DNA from: Bog-473 sp036489775
GTDB lineage: Bacteria > Actinomycetota > Acidimicrobiia > Acidimicrobiales > RAAP-2
DNA: 64,000 nt
Reading direction: 5' to 3'
Assembly: GCA_036489775.1 (NCBI GenBank)
Contig: DASXFC010000029.1
Coordinates: forward strand, 1 to 64,000
Part shown: piece after piece, positions 57,088-64,000 of the stretch
Position numbering within the stretch: position 1 is the stretch's first letter
How the letters are laid out: every line of letters starts with the position of its first letter
Program-made: the position numbers and the translations under genes
Notes under the pieces: model-generated
The model's input: only the letters and a program-made list of their open reading frames with translations
The model's database searches: none
What the model was told of the DNA's origin: nothing

Positions 57088-58476
57088 TCAGGCGTTCTTG
57101 GGCAGCTCGGAGAACGGCGTGACCCGGTCGTTGTTGGGCTCCTTGGGGAGCCCGAGCACGCGCTCGCCGATGATGTTGCGCTGCACCTGGTCCGTGCCGC
57201 CGTAGATGGGCGGGGCCTGGGCAAACAGCGCCATGGTGGTGATGCCGCCGGCGAAGGGGTCGCCGGTGACCTTGCGCAGGGCCTCCTGGCCGTCGCTGTC
57301 GTAGGCGTGCAAGGTGCCAGCGGGACCAATGATCTTGAGGCCGAGGTCCCGAGAGAGGCCCACGATCTGGCTCATGGACAGCTTCGAGATGTTCGGCATG
57401 CCAGGGATGTCCTTGCCGGCTTCCTTGGAGGCCTTGACCCGGAGTGCGTTGAAGCGGCCCAGTTCGCCCAGGGTGTGGAGGCGGGCCAGATCCTGACGAA
57501 TGCCGGCGTCCTTGTTGACGCCCTTGCTCTGGGCCAGGGCAATGAGCAGGCCGGCCCCGCCCCGCATGGCGCCCATGGCACCGCCGGTGCCGCCGGTGCC
57601 GCCGGTGCCGCCGGTGGCGCCATTCAAGTTGGAGGCGCCGCTGCCGTTGCCGTTGGAGGAGGGCTTCTTGGGGGCGAAGTCGCCCACCCGCTTGGAGAGG
57701 CCGCCCAGCAGGGTGCCGGGTTGGACCAGGCCGCCGCCGGCGGCGTTGCCCCCACCCGAACCGAGACCGGCCCGCTCGTTCATAAGCGTCGTGTTGGCGG
57801 CGGCCCATCCGTTGTTGACGCCGCCGATGAGGGCGGCGTCGGCCACCCGGGCGTCGGTGATGAAGACCTCATTGAAGAGGGCGTGGCCGGTCATCTCCTT
57901 GAGCGGGCGCACGTCGACGCCGTCCTGGAGCATGGAGAAGGCGAACCAGGAGATGCCCTGGTGCTTGGGGACCTCGGGGTTGGTGCGGGCCAGCAGCATG
58001 CCCATGTCGGCGTACTGACCACCCGACGTCCACACCTTCTGGCCGTTGATGATCCACTCGTCGCCGTCCTTGATGGCCTTGGTCTGCAGGCCGGCCAGGT
58101 CGGAGCCGGCCTGGGGCTCACTGAACAGCTGGCACCACGCCTTCTGTCCGGTCACGATCTCGCGCACGTAGAGGTCGATCTGTTCCTGGGTGCCGTGGGT
58201 GGCGATGGTGGGGGCGGCCAGGAGAAGGCCCAGGCCAGCCGGGGCACCGACGGCGCCGAACTTGGAGATCTCGTTGGCCACCGAGACGGCGTCGGAGCGG
58301 GAAATGCCCTTGCCGTACGCGTTGGCGGGGAGACCGGGTGCGCTCCAGCCGGCCCGGCCCAGTCGTTCCCACCACTCACCCACGGTGAGGTCGGGGTCCC
58401 AGTTGTCCTCGAGCCAGCCCCGGACGTCGCTGAGGATCTCGTCGGTGCTGGACGATTCGATTGCAGTGTCAGTCAC
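57088..58476 (-). CDS. Acyl-CoA dehydrogenase with low-complexity insertion
   Basis: 462 residues, about 70 longer than usual. The FAD site is visible in WCQLFSEPQAGSDLAGLQTK and the substrate/FAD motif IINGQKVWTSGGQYADMGM. The catalytic base is not at the C-terminal position (that motif reads PIYGGTDQVQRNI with Gly for Glu); an alternative is Glu234 in LMNERAGLG, the helix-G site used by isovaleryl-CoA dehydrogenase. Residues about 240-312 are inserted and consist of Gly/Thr/Asn repeats (TGGTGGTGGT), including four 9-bp repeats. It is 11 bp after the DUF2889 stop and 33 bp before the Ltp2-like gene. It may need a partner subunit, not seen here. Confidence 0.86.
   Translation of the reverse strand: MTDTAIESSSTDEILSDVRGWLEDNWDPDLTVGEWWERLGRAGWSAPGLPANAYGKGISRSDAVSVANEISKFGAVGAPAGLGLLLAAPTIATHGTQEQIDLYVREIVTGQKAWCQLFSEPQAGSDLAGLQTKAIKDGDEWIINGQKVWTSGGQYADMGMLLARTNPEVPKHQGISWFAFSMLQDGVDVRPLKEMTGHALFNEVFITDARVADAALIGGVNNGWAAANTTLMNERAGLGSGGGNAAGGGLVQPGTLLGGLSKRVGDFAPKKPSSNGNGSGASNLNGATGGTGGTGGTGGAMGAMRGGAGLLIALAQSKGVNKDAGIRQDLARLHTLGELGRFNALRVKASKEAGKDIPGMPNISKLSMSQIVGLSRDLGLKIIGPAGTLHAYDSDGQEALRKVTGDPFAGGITTMALFAQAPPIYGGTDQVQRNIIGERVLGLPKEPNNDRVTPFSELPKNA
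57581..57616. repeat. Four tandem copies of CCGCCGGTG in the acyl-CoA dehydrogenase gene
   Basis: Perfect 9-bp units encoding the Gly-Gly-Thr repeats of the inserted loop (residues about 290-300) on the minus strand. They stay in frame and probably arose by slippage. Confidence 0.9.
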
Positions 58477-58486
58477 GGTTCTGAAA

Positions 58487-59473
58487 CTACCGGAGGCTTT
58501 GTAATGAGTCGACCTGGGCCAGGGAGGCCAAGAGGTCGTTGAGGTGGGTACAGGTCGAAATGCCGGTGAACTCCTGCTTGATCAGGCGGCGCAGGTCTTC
58601 GACGGGGTGGCCGGCGATGCGCTCGGCGCTGGCGGCGGCCAGGGGGCACTCGGGCCAGGGCAGGACCCGGGCAGTGGGGTAGGCAGATCGGATCCGGCTG
58701 CTCCCGAGTGGGCCGGGCCAGATCGGCTCGAGGGTGGCGGTGATCGTGTACTCGTGCAGGACGATGACCTGGCCGTCGGGGCGAGCGTAGGTGTCGCGGA
58801 ACATGGCCCAGACCTCGTCCTCGTGGCGGGAGAGAAGGCGCTGGCGGCGCATGGTGTTCGGGGCGAGCGGGGGCATGGGGTGGAACTGGTCGTCGATGCC
58901 GAGCGGGGCGGATGGGCCGTCGGGGGTGGGGACCATACGGTCGTCCCGGGTGTGGCCCATCATCACGCCGTCGCTGATCCAGCCGGCGCAGATGTCGGCC
59001 GGCATGTTGGCGATGGACTCGTCGGAGAGTGGGCCGGGCATGGAGCCGATGTAGAGGGAGCCGTATCCAGAGAGGAAGGCGGCGACCGGGAGCTCGAGGA
59101 GGAGCACGGCGGGCAGGGACTCGGGCTCGGTGAGCGGGGTGACGGCCGCCCGGAAGCCCCGCCCGACGTTATGGCCGATGAGCTGGTGGGCGCCGGGCAG
59201 GTCGGGATCGAGCTCGAGGGCCCGCAGTGTCCGGTCGGCGGCCAGGGTGGCGTGGACCGAGGCGGTGGACCCGTCGTGGTGGCGCGCCGCTCCGATCAAA
59301 AGGAGCTCGCCCATGGGGAGGGGGACCATGTCGACGCTGCTGGTCCGGCGGAGGGATTCCGGCAGCCACTCCGGTAGGTGGGTCAGGGGATCGGCCAAAA
59401 AGTGGGGGACGCGGGTGCCGAACGACGGGGGGGACGGGACGTGGGTGGGAGGCGGCGGCTCGGCGGGGGGCAT
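58487..59473 (-). CDS. DUF2889-domain protein
   Basis: 328 residues from the ATG at 59473 (MPPAEPPPPTHVPSPPSFGT). The DUF2889 pattern is seen at both ends: ESLRRTSSVDMVPLPMGELL at about residue 45 and the C-terminal GISTCTHLNDLLASLAQVDS, which in the family reads CTHLNDLLRSL. Members occur as stand-alone proteins in actinobacterial and proteobacterial catabolic clusters; function unknown. It is the first gene of the eight-gene cluster, 10 bp before the acyl-CoA dehydrogenase, and its start lies 24 bp from the divergent DUF1214 gene, so the two promoters must overlap. Confidence 0.83.
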   Translation of the reverse strand: MPPAEPPPPTHVPSPPSFGTRVPHFLADPLTHLPEWLPESLRRTSSVDMVPLPMGELLLIGAARHHDGSTASVHATLAADRTLRALELDPDLPGAHQLIGHNVGRGFRAAVTPLTEPESLPAVLLLELPVAAFLSGYGSLYIGSMPGPLSDESIANMPADICAGWISDGVMMGHTRDDRMVPTPDGPSAPLGIDDQFHPMPPLAPNTMRRQRLLSRHEDEVWAMFRDTYARPDGQVIVLHEYTITATLEPIWPGPLGSSRIRSAYPTARVLPWPECPLAAASAERIAGHPVEDLRRLIKQEFTGISTCTHLNDLLASLAQVDSLQSLR

Positions 59474-59497
59474 CGATCCAACGGTAACTTCGATTGC

Positions 59498-60673
59498 GTG
59501 CCTCGCAACGAGCGCTTGGATGCGGCCTTCGAGGCCTGGATGACGGCGCAGCGGGCGGCGCTCGATGTGGTGCGCTCGGCCGACGGGGTACCCGAGTCCG
59601 ACGTGGACGTGGCGGAGGGGTACCGCTGGGTGACCAGGCTGAGCCGGTTGGCGCTGGATTGGATCGTGGAGAAGTCGGATCCTTTGCACCCCGTGCTGTT
59701 CACACTGCAGGACGAGTACAAGAAGTTGCTGGTGGACAACCCCGACGTGCACTACACGTTCTGCGTCTTAGACGACTCCCGGTCGTACCGGCTGCGGGGC
59801 TGGCGGGGGGAGTGTGCCTACTTGGGCATGACTTTTGGCACGCCGTTCGGACAGGGGGCGGCGGCCGGCGGCGGGCGGACGGGGACGCAGACCCAGACGC
59901 ACATCGACGAGTTCGATCTGGGGCCTGGTGGCGAGGTGGACGTGATGATGGCGCCGGCCGCGCTGATGCCGTCGCCTCGGCCGCGCAATTCGGTGGTGCT
60001 CGAGCCGGGGACGGCGCAGCTGGCCCTGCGGGAGACGCACTTCCGGAAGTCGCCGGAGAAGCTGGCTCGGTTGTGGGTGGAACTGGTGGCGGACCCGGCC
60101 CGGCCGGTGGCGCCCCCGTTGCTGTCGACGGACGAGTTGGCGCCGAAGTTGGAGTTCGCGGCGATGTTCCTCACGTTCGTGGGTGGGACGGCGTTGCAGA
60201 TGTGGCGGGATGCAGCATCGAACATGAACACGTTCGGGGGGACGGCGGGGTCGGTGCATGTGGCTGCGCAGGACGACGAGGTGCGGAGTCATTCCAATGC
60301 GGAAATGACGTATCACGGTGGGCGCTTCCGCCTTGATGAGGGGGAGGCCCTGGTGGTGACCGTGTCGGAGCCGGACCGCCCGTTTACGTATTGGGGCCTG
60401 ACTTTGACGTCGCCGTGGATGGAGAGCTTTGACTACCGGTTCACGACGACGGCGTTGAACAACGAGACGGCGAAGCGTTCGGCGGACGGGAAGTGGCGGA
60501 TGGTGATTTCCCCGGTCGATCCGGGGGAGGGCGTGGCGAACTGGTTGGACACCGGGGGCCGGCTGGAGGGCTACATGCTGGTGCGGTGGGTGCTGGCCGA
60601 CGGGCCGCCACACCCGACGGCTTCGGTGGTGCCGATGGCTGACGTGGCCCGTGTCGTGGCGATGGGGAGCTGA
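59498..60673 (+). CDS. DUF1214-domain protein
   Basis: 391 residues from a GTG at 59498; nothing resembling a ribosome-binding site is near, so it may be leaderless. The DUF1214 hallmark is the C-terminal beta-rich part: GEALVVTVSEPDRPFTYWGL, ALNNETAKRSADGKWRMVIS and ANWLDTGGRLEGYMLVRWVL. These proteins occur near sulfotransferases and DUF2889 genes in steroid-degrading actinobacteria, but no activity is known. The middle (MPSPRPRNSVVLEPGTAQL) is also conserved in the family, as far as I recall. Confidence 0.83.
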   Translation: MPRNERLDAAFEAWMTAQRAALDVVRSADGVPESDVDVAEGYRWVTRLSRLALDWIVEKSDPLHPVLFTLQDEYKKLLVDNPDVHYTFCVLDDSRSYRLRGWRGECAYLGMTFGTPFGQGAAAGGGRTGTQTQTHIDEFDLGPGGEVDVMMAPAALMPSPRPRNSVVLEPGTAQLALRETHFRKSPEKLARLWVELVADPARPVAPPLLSTDELAPKLEFAAMFLTFVGGTALQMWRDAASNMNTFGGTAGSVHVAAQDDEVRSHSNAEMTYHGGRFRLDEGEALVVTVSEPDRPFTYWGLTLTSPWMESFDYRFTTTALNNETAKRSADGKWRMVISPVDPGEGVANWLDTGGRLEGYMLVRWVLADGPPHPTASVVPMADVARVVAMGS

Positions 60674-60679
60674 GCGGGC

Positions 60680-61924
60680 TCAGACTTCGGAGGGGACGTT
60701 GAAGCGGGCCTGGTAGGCGGCGACGTTCTGGCGGTGGGTGCCCAGGTCGAGGCCGGTGTCGGCAAACGAGTAGTCGTGGCTCGGGGCGCGGTGGGTGTGG
60801 CGGGCGTCGAGGTAGGCGGTCAGGGCGGCGCGGTACGTGTCGGTGAGGGGAATGTCCCATCTTGCGTAGAGGGCCTCCACCGTCTTGACGGGGTCGGCGA
60901 CGAGGTCTTTGTAGATGACGTCGGCGATCTGGTCGCTGGGGAGGGTGCCGTCATCGCGCTGGGTTGAGACCTCGTCCATCTGCATCTCGAGGCCCATGGC
61001 CATGAAGGTGACCAAGGTGGCGTGGTCGACGTGGTCCGAGTGCATGGCGTGAAGGGTGGCCATCAAGTCGGCCAGGGAGCCGATGACGCGGAGCGGGTCG
61101 CGGTGGGTGATGACGACGCGGGCGTCGGGATAGGTGGCGAAGACCAGCGGCAGGGCGGAGAGGTGGGAGGGCGCCTTGAGCACCCAGCGGACGGTGGGGT
61201 GCTCCGATTGTTCGGTGCGGAGGTACTGGAGGGTCTGGAGCATGCGGCGGTGCCAGTCGTAGATGGGTGACTGGTCCTGGCCGCTCCTCCAGATGGTGTA
61301 GCTGCCGACGTCGTAGAGCCCGGTGTAGACGTCACTCGAGAACTGGTGGGCGAAGGCGAAGATGCACTCGGTGGGGAGGTTGCCGCCGTTCTCGTGCATG
61401 GTGGTGAAGGCCGGGACCATCTCGTCCATGAGGGTGATCTCGTCATCGCAGAGTCCGGGGGACGTGGTGGGCTGGTAGGGGGTGGTGTGCAGGAGCTCCC
61501 AGAGGAGGGGTGGGCGGTTGTCGGGATCGCAGGCCAGGAGCTCGTGGAGGAAGGTGGTGCCGGAGCGGCCGAGGCCGGTCACGACGATGGGGGCGTGGAC
61601 GCGCTCGTCGTCGACGGCCGGGGTGCTGTGCCAGAGGTCGATGAGGCGGAGGCGGTTCTGGAGGATGAGTTGGAGTTCGGCCCGGGTCCGGAGGCGACCG
61701 GGGAGGTGGAGTCGGGCTTCGGTCTCGAGGGCGGCGCAGAGGCGTTCGAACGGCTCCTCCCACCAGGAGTCGCCGAAGTCGTCGAGGCCGGTGACGGTGG
61801 TCGCGGCGGCGCGGAGGTCGGCGGGCTGGAGGGAGATCATCGACTTGCCGTCGTCGCCGAGGCCCTCCCCGAGGGAAACCATCTTGTCGGTCCAAGAGCT
61901 GCGGGGCGGACGGGTCCAGGGCAT
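60680..61924 (-). CDS. Sulfotransferase-family protein
   Basis: 414 residues from the ATG at 61924. The PAPS 5'-phosphosulfate loop is VVTGLGRSGTTFLHELLACD (about 114-133), and the 3'-phosphate site is in VVITHRDPLRVIGSLADLMA. Residues about 140-360 contain the family's acidic/aromatic substrate loop with HENGGNLPTECIFAF. Actinobacterial members of this Sulfotransfer_3 group are numerous near steroid and DUF1214 genes, and their substrates are unknown. The stop converges with the DUF1214 stop, six bases apart; CysQ upstream in the window would clear its PAP product. Confidence 0.85.
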   Translation of the reverse strand: MPWTRPPRSSWTDKMVSLGEGLGDDGKSMISLQPADLRAAATTVTGLDDFGDSWWEEPFERLCAALETEARLHLPGRLRTRAELQLILQNRLRLIDLWHSTPAVDDERVHAPIVVTGLGRSGTTFLHELLACDPDNRPPLLWELLHTTPYQPTTSPGLCDDEITLMDEMVPAFTTMHENGGNLPTECIFAFAHQFSSDVYTGLYDVGSYTIWRSGQDQSPIYDWHRRMLQTLQYLRTEQSEHPTVRWVLKAPSHLSALPLVFATYPDARVVITHRDPLRVIGSLADLMATLHAMHSDHVDHATLVTFMAMGLEMQMDEVSTQRDDGTLPSDQIADVIYKDLVADPVKTVEALYARWDIPLTDTYRAALTAYLDARHTHRAPSHDYSFADTGLDLGTHRQNVAAYQARFNVPSEV

Positions 61925-62005
61925 CAGGGGAACGGTACGTGATCGACGTGGGAATGGGCGGCACTGGATCGGCACCGCCGCGATGAGGTGGGGGAGAATG
62001 GATCG

Positions 62006-62578
62006 GTGTTGACGGAGAATGTGCCGACGCTGAGTGTGGAGGAGATCGGGGCGCTGCTGGCCGCCGCGGCCAATCGGCCGGTCGAGGTGGGAGACGGGTC
62101 CGGGCGGGTGCAGGACTTTTCGCACTTGGACCATGCGCTGCAGGTGGCGGCGGTGCTGCGGGCCGAGGGGGCGGAGGGGGAATTGGCGGTGGCGGGGTTG
62201 GTGCACGACATCGGGCACTTGTTGCCGGGCGTGGGGGATCCCGAGCACGCCGAGGCGGGGGCGGCCGCGGTCCGGGCGGTTTTGGGGGAGCGAGTGGCCG
62301 GGTTGGTGGGACTGCATGTGGAGGCCAAGCGGTATCTCGTGGCGAGCGAGGACGCGTACGGGGGGGAGCTGTCGGCGGACTCGACGGCGTCGTTGGCCCG
62401 GCAGGGCGGCGCCATGTCGGCCGAGGAGCGGGCGGCGTTCGAGTCGTTGCCTTTGTCGGGAGATGCGGTGTGGTTGCGGCGGGCGGACGAGCGGGGAAAG
62501 GTACCCGGACTTCACGTGGGCGACTTGGAGGAGTGGATGGCCTTGGTCGCGACAGTGGCCGACGGTCACGGACGGTAA
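62006..62578 (+). CDS. HD-domain protein, PhnZ/TmpB-like mixed-valent di-iron oxygenase candidate
   Basis: 190 residues from the GTG at 62006, which follows GGGGGAG; the 61988 GTG is an alternative. The HD ligands are His40/His43 (FSHLDHALQ), HD67-68 and His71 (VHDIGHLL), then LHVEAKRYLV (104-111) and a C-terminal LSADSTASLARQGGAM. The HVxAKRYL and QGGxM motifs belong to the PhnZ group, which oxidatively cleaves C-P or C-C bonds, rather than to phosphodiesterases. No phosphonate genes lie nearby, so a different 2-hydroxy-acid or inositol-like substrate is possible. Confidence 0.78.
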   Translation: MLTENVPTLSVEEIGALLAAAANRPVEVGDGSGRVQDFSHLDHALQVAAVLRAEGAEGELAVAGLVHDIGHLLPGVGDPEHAEAGAAAVRAVLGERVAGLVGLHVEAKRYLVASEDAYGGELSADSTASLARQGGAMSAEERAAFESLPLSGDAVWLRRADERGKVPGLHVGDLEEWMALVATVADGHGR

Positions 62579-63050
62579 CGATCATTAACGGACGGCTTCG
62601 GGCCGTACTGCTCCGTGGAGGCCTGGCGGCGGGCCGGCGAGGCTGTGTCGCAGCTTGATTGGGCCTGTGAACATGGGTGGACACGGGCGATGGAGGAGTT
62701 TGGGGCGTGAAGGGGCTCGCTCCGGGGTAGTGGGGACAGCGAACAGACGCGCGCCGTGAGCGTTCGCTAACGTCTGGCGCGGCGGCATCGAGCCCGGGGG
62801 GCGAAGTCGATGAACGTACGAGGGAGTGGGTGCCTGGTCGACCAGATGCCTGACGCGGGCTCCAAAGGGTTAGCGGGCGGCAAGCATTTCGTGAATTTGG
62901 AGCATCTGAGCGGGGCGGCTTGTGCTGAAGTGAAGATGGGACGCATGATTCGTCCCAAACGATCGTTTTGCTGGTGACAGACGGCGGGTCTGCGGGTCTA
63001 GTGGGGGTGATTGAACCAGCGTGTTCGGGAGCAGTCGTTCGGGGGGACAG
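62579..63050. other. 472-bp intergenic gap with several symmetric elements
   Basis: No credible gene is present on either strand. It contains a hairpin (CAGACG 62744-62749 with CGTCTG 62771-62776 around an inner AGCG-TT-CGCT), a 12-bp palindrome CTGGTCGACCAG (62834-62845), a GGGACG...CGTCCC hairpin (62939-62957) and a palindrome AAACGATCGTTT (62957-62968). The gap should hold the promoter and leader of the secreted protein that starts at 63051. Confidence 0.5.
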
Positions 63051-64000
63051 ATGCGAGTGATGTCGTCGCTGTGGACGAAGCGGTGGACGCCGACGGGGTC
63101 GAAGCTGATCGTGGCGTTGTTCGTCATGGCGGCAACGGTGATGTCGGCGCTGACGTTCGGCGCGGTGACGGTGTCGGGGGGCGCCGGAGCCGATACGACG
63201 CCGTTCAACGTCGGGACGGCCTCGGCAGGGGCGACGGCGCTCGAGATCGACCCGTCGCTGGCTCAGCTCAACCTGGCGATCCAGTTGGGCAGCTCGGATG
63301 CGGACTTCGAGTACAGCGAGGCGCAGGCGCTTTCGCAAACCCTCGACTTGGGTGAGATCGGATCCATCCTCACGTCGCCGACCTGCAACAGCCCGGCCAC
63401 GATCAAGTCGTCTGACTTCCCCGCCGCGATTCAGGCCGAGTCGACCAGCGGCAACCAGACCCTGCACTCGGTGGCGGAGACCTCCTTGAACGGAACGGGC
63501 GCAGGGGTCGGTGTCGAGGACGCGACGGCCACGCAGGTGCCGGCTGGGACCTCGACGACCACTATCGCCAGCGATGACTTGGCTGGTCTGGTGAAGATTC
63601 TGGGTGCGACCACCTCGGCGACCACCGAGATACAGAACAACGATGAGCGTGTTGCCACGGCGACGGCGGACGTTGGATCAATCTCGCTCGCCAATGGGGT
63701 GATTGTGCTGGACGGCCTGCACTGGGAGGCCACCCAGACCAGCGGGGCGACCTCGTCGTCGTCAGGCACCTTCACCATTGGTTCGCTCAAGATCGCCGGT
63801 ATCACTATTCCGATCAACACCGACACCATCGAAACGATTACGACCTTGATCAACACTGCGCTCGAGCCGACCGGATTCGAGATCTTGTGGCCAACCGCTT
63901 CGGTGCTGAGTGACGGCACGCAGGTGATTTCTCCGCTGACGATCGGCATCGACAACAGCGCCCTCGGCCAGCAGATCGTGGGGAGCCAGCTCAACACCGT
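63051..64000 (+). CDS. Secreted protein of unknown function, cut by window edge
   Basis: Open from the ATG at 63051 (CGGGGGGACAG in front) to the last base, at least 316 residues. An N-terminal basic region MRVMSSLWTKRWTPTGSK leads to a hydrophobic segment (LIVALFVMAATVMSALTFG) and a signal-peptide-like cleavage at GAGAD. The mature part is beta-rich and Ala/Thr/Ser-rich, starting FNVGTASAGATALEIDPSL, with a single cysteine (SPTC). It has the style of secreted choice-of-anchor or adhesin-like proteins in Acidimicrobiia but I do not recognise a domain. It is frame-clean with good codon usage, so it is real. Confidence 0.8.
   Translation, partial: MRVMSSLWTKRWTPTGSKLIVALFVMAATVMSALTFGAVTVSGGAGADTTPFNVGTASAGATALEIDPSLAQLNLAIQLGSSDADFEYSEAQALSQTLDLGEIGSILTSPTCNSPATIKSSDFPAAIQAESTSGNQTLHSVAETSLNGTGAGVGVEDATATQVPAGTSTTTIASDDLAGLVKILGATTSATTEIQNNDERVATATADVGSISLANGVIVLDGLHWEATQTSGATSSSSGTFTIGSLKIAGITIPINTDTIETITTLINTALEPTGFEILWPTASVLSDGTQVISPLTIGIDNSALGQQIVGSQLNT

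Noticed and set aside
56440..58542. 700-codon plus-strand frame opposite the acyl-CoA dehydrogenase and Ltp2-like genes
   Set aside because: Gly/Val/His-rich shadow spanning two well-supported genes on the other strand.
61443..63467. 674-codon minus-strand frame
   Set aside because: Pro/Arg-rich shadow that crosses three real genes and an intergenic gap.
63431..63997. 188-codon minus-strand frame at the right edge
   Set aside because: Antisense to the secreted protein that starts at 63051 with signal peptide and ribosome-binding site.
1..64000. tRNA, rRNA, CRISPR or prophage
   Set aside because: No cloverleaf, ribosomal RNA stretch, spaced direct-repeat array or phage structural gene was seen on either strand.

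Overview
The window is a high-GC chromosomal segment that reads as an actinobacterium, most probably class Acidimicrobiia or a close soil/aquatic relative. This is inferred from gene content, not from a marker gene: there is no rRNA and no tRNA was recognised. The clues are a secreted protein with six SDGG(V/I)F-FGDA repeats typical of Acidimicrobiia, an alcohol dehydrogenase very like mycothiol-dependent formaldehyde dehydrogenase, a CysQ closely resembling the mycobacterial enzyme, GTG/TTG starts, and many acyl-CoA catabolism genes. Almost the whole window is coding. No CRISPR array, prophage or complete insertion sequence is visible; the only mobile-element trace is the C-terminal end of an ISL3-type transposase at the left edge.

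Layout. 0-8 kb: transposase end, a secreted DUF5666-like protein, an alpha/beta hydrolase, a 26-codon micro-ORF with a perfect Shine-Dalgarno, a histidine-poor hemerythrin-like protein, a DHA2 drug exporter, an MscS channel, a DoxX-like protein and CsbD. 7-15 kb: an SDR, a MarR regulator with an 18-bp palindrome directly in front of a two-gene acyl-CoA mutase (isobutyryl-CoA mutase-like active site), then convergently a fused EtfB-EtfA flavoprotein, an HSL-type esterase and a gamma-glutamyltransferase. 15-19 kb: a somewhat AT-richer patch of single genes (DivIVA-like, DUF4242, DinB, P-loop kinase, SRPBCC, FAD oxidoreductase). 19-23 kb: two large secreted beta-propeller proteins ending at a shared convergent terminator. 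23-27 kb: a P450-TetR-alcohol dehydrogenase operon headed by a 32-bp palindrome, and a COG4280-like membrane protein pair. 27-35 kb: amidohydrolase plus lipoprotein, SDR, ICMT-like methyltransferase plus phosphotransferase, and small accessory genes.

35-43 kb: thiolase with a DUF35 partner, aldo/keto reductase, YceI, carboxymuconolactone decarboxylase-like protein, class III CoA-transferase and an MMPL transporter. 43-48 kb: an envelope-sensing cluster (cyclic-nucleotide-domain protein, DUF1707, PspC, PspC-histidine kinase, LuxR regulator), then cysQ and a cold-shock gene. 48-51 kb: a carotenoid oxygenase, a TetR regulator and a membrane-anchored protein.

51.2-59.5 kb is the most notable part: eight same-strand genes encode a DUF2889 protein, an acyl-CoA dehydrogenase, a thiolase-fold protein lacking the thiolase cysteine (Ltp2-aldolase-like), DUF35, an acyl-CoA ligase, an MFE-type hydroxyacyl-CoA dehydrogenase, a 4-Glu/2-His di-iron protein and a YjbR/MmcQ protein. 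Activation, alpha-beta dehydrogenation, hydroxyl oxidation and retro-aldol cleavage would follow one another on an unknown branched or cyclic acyl-CoA; a hydratase is missing. The right end carries DUF1214, sulfotransferase and PhnZ-like HD genes, a 470-bp structured gap, and the start of a secreted protein cut by the window edge.
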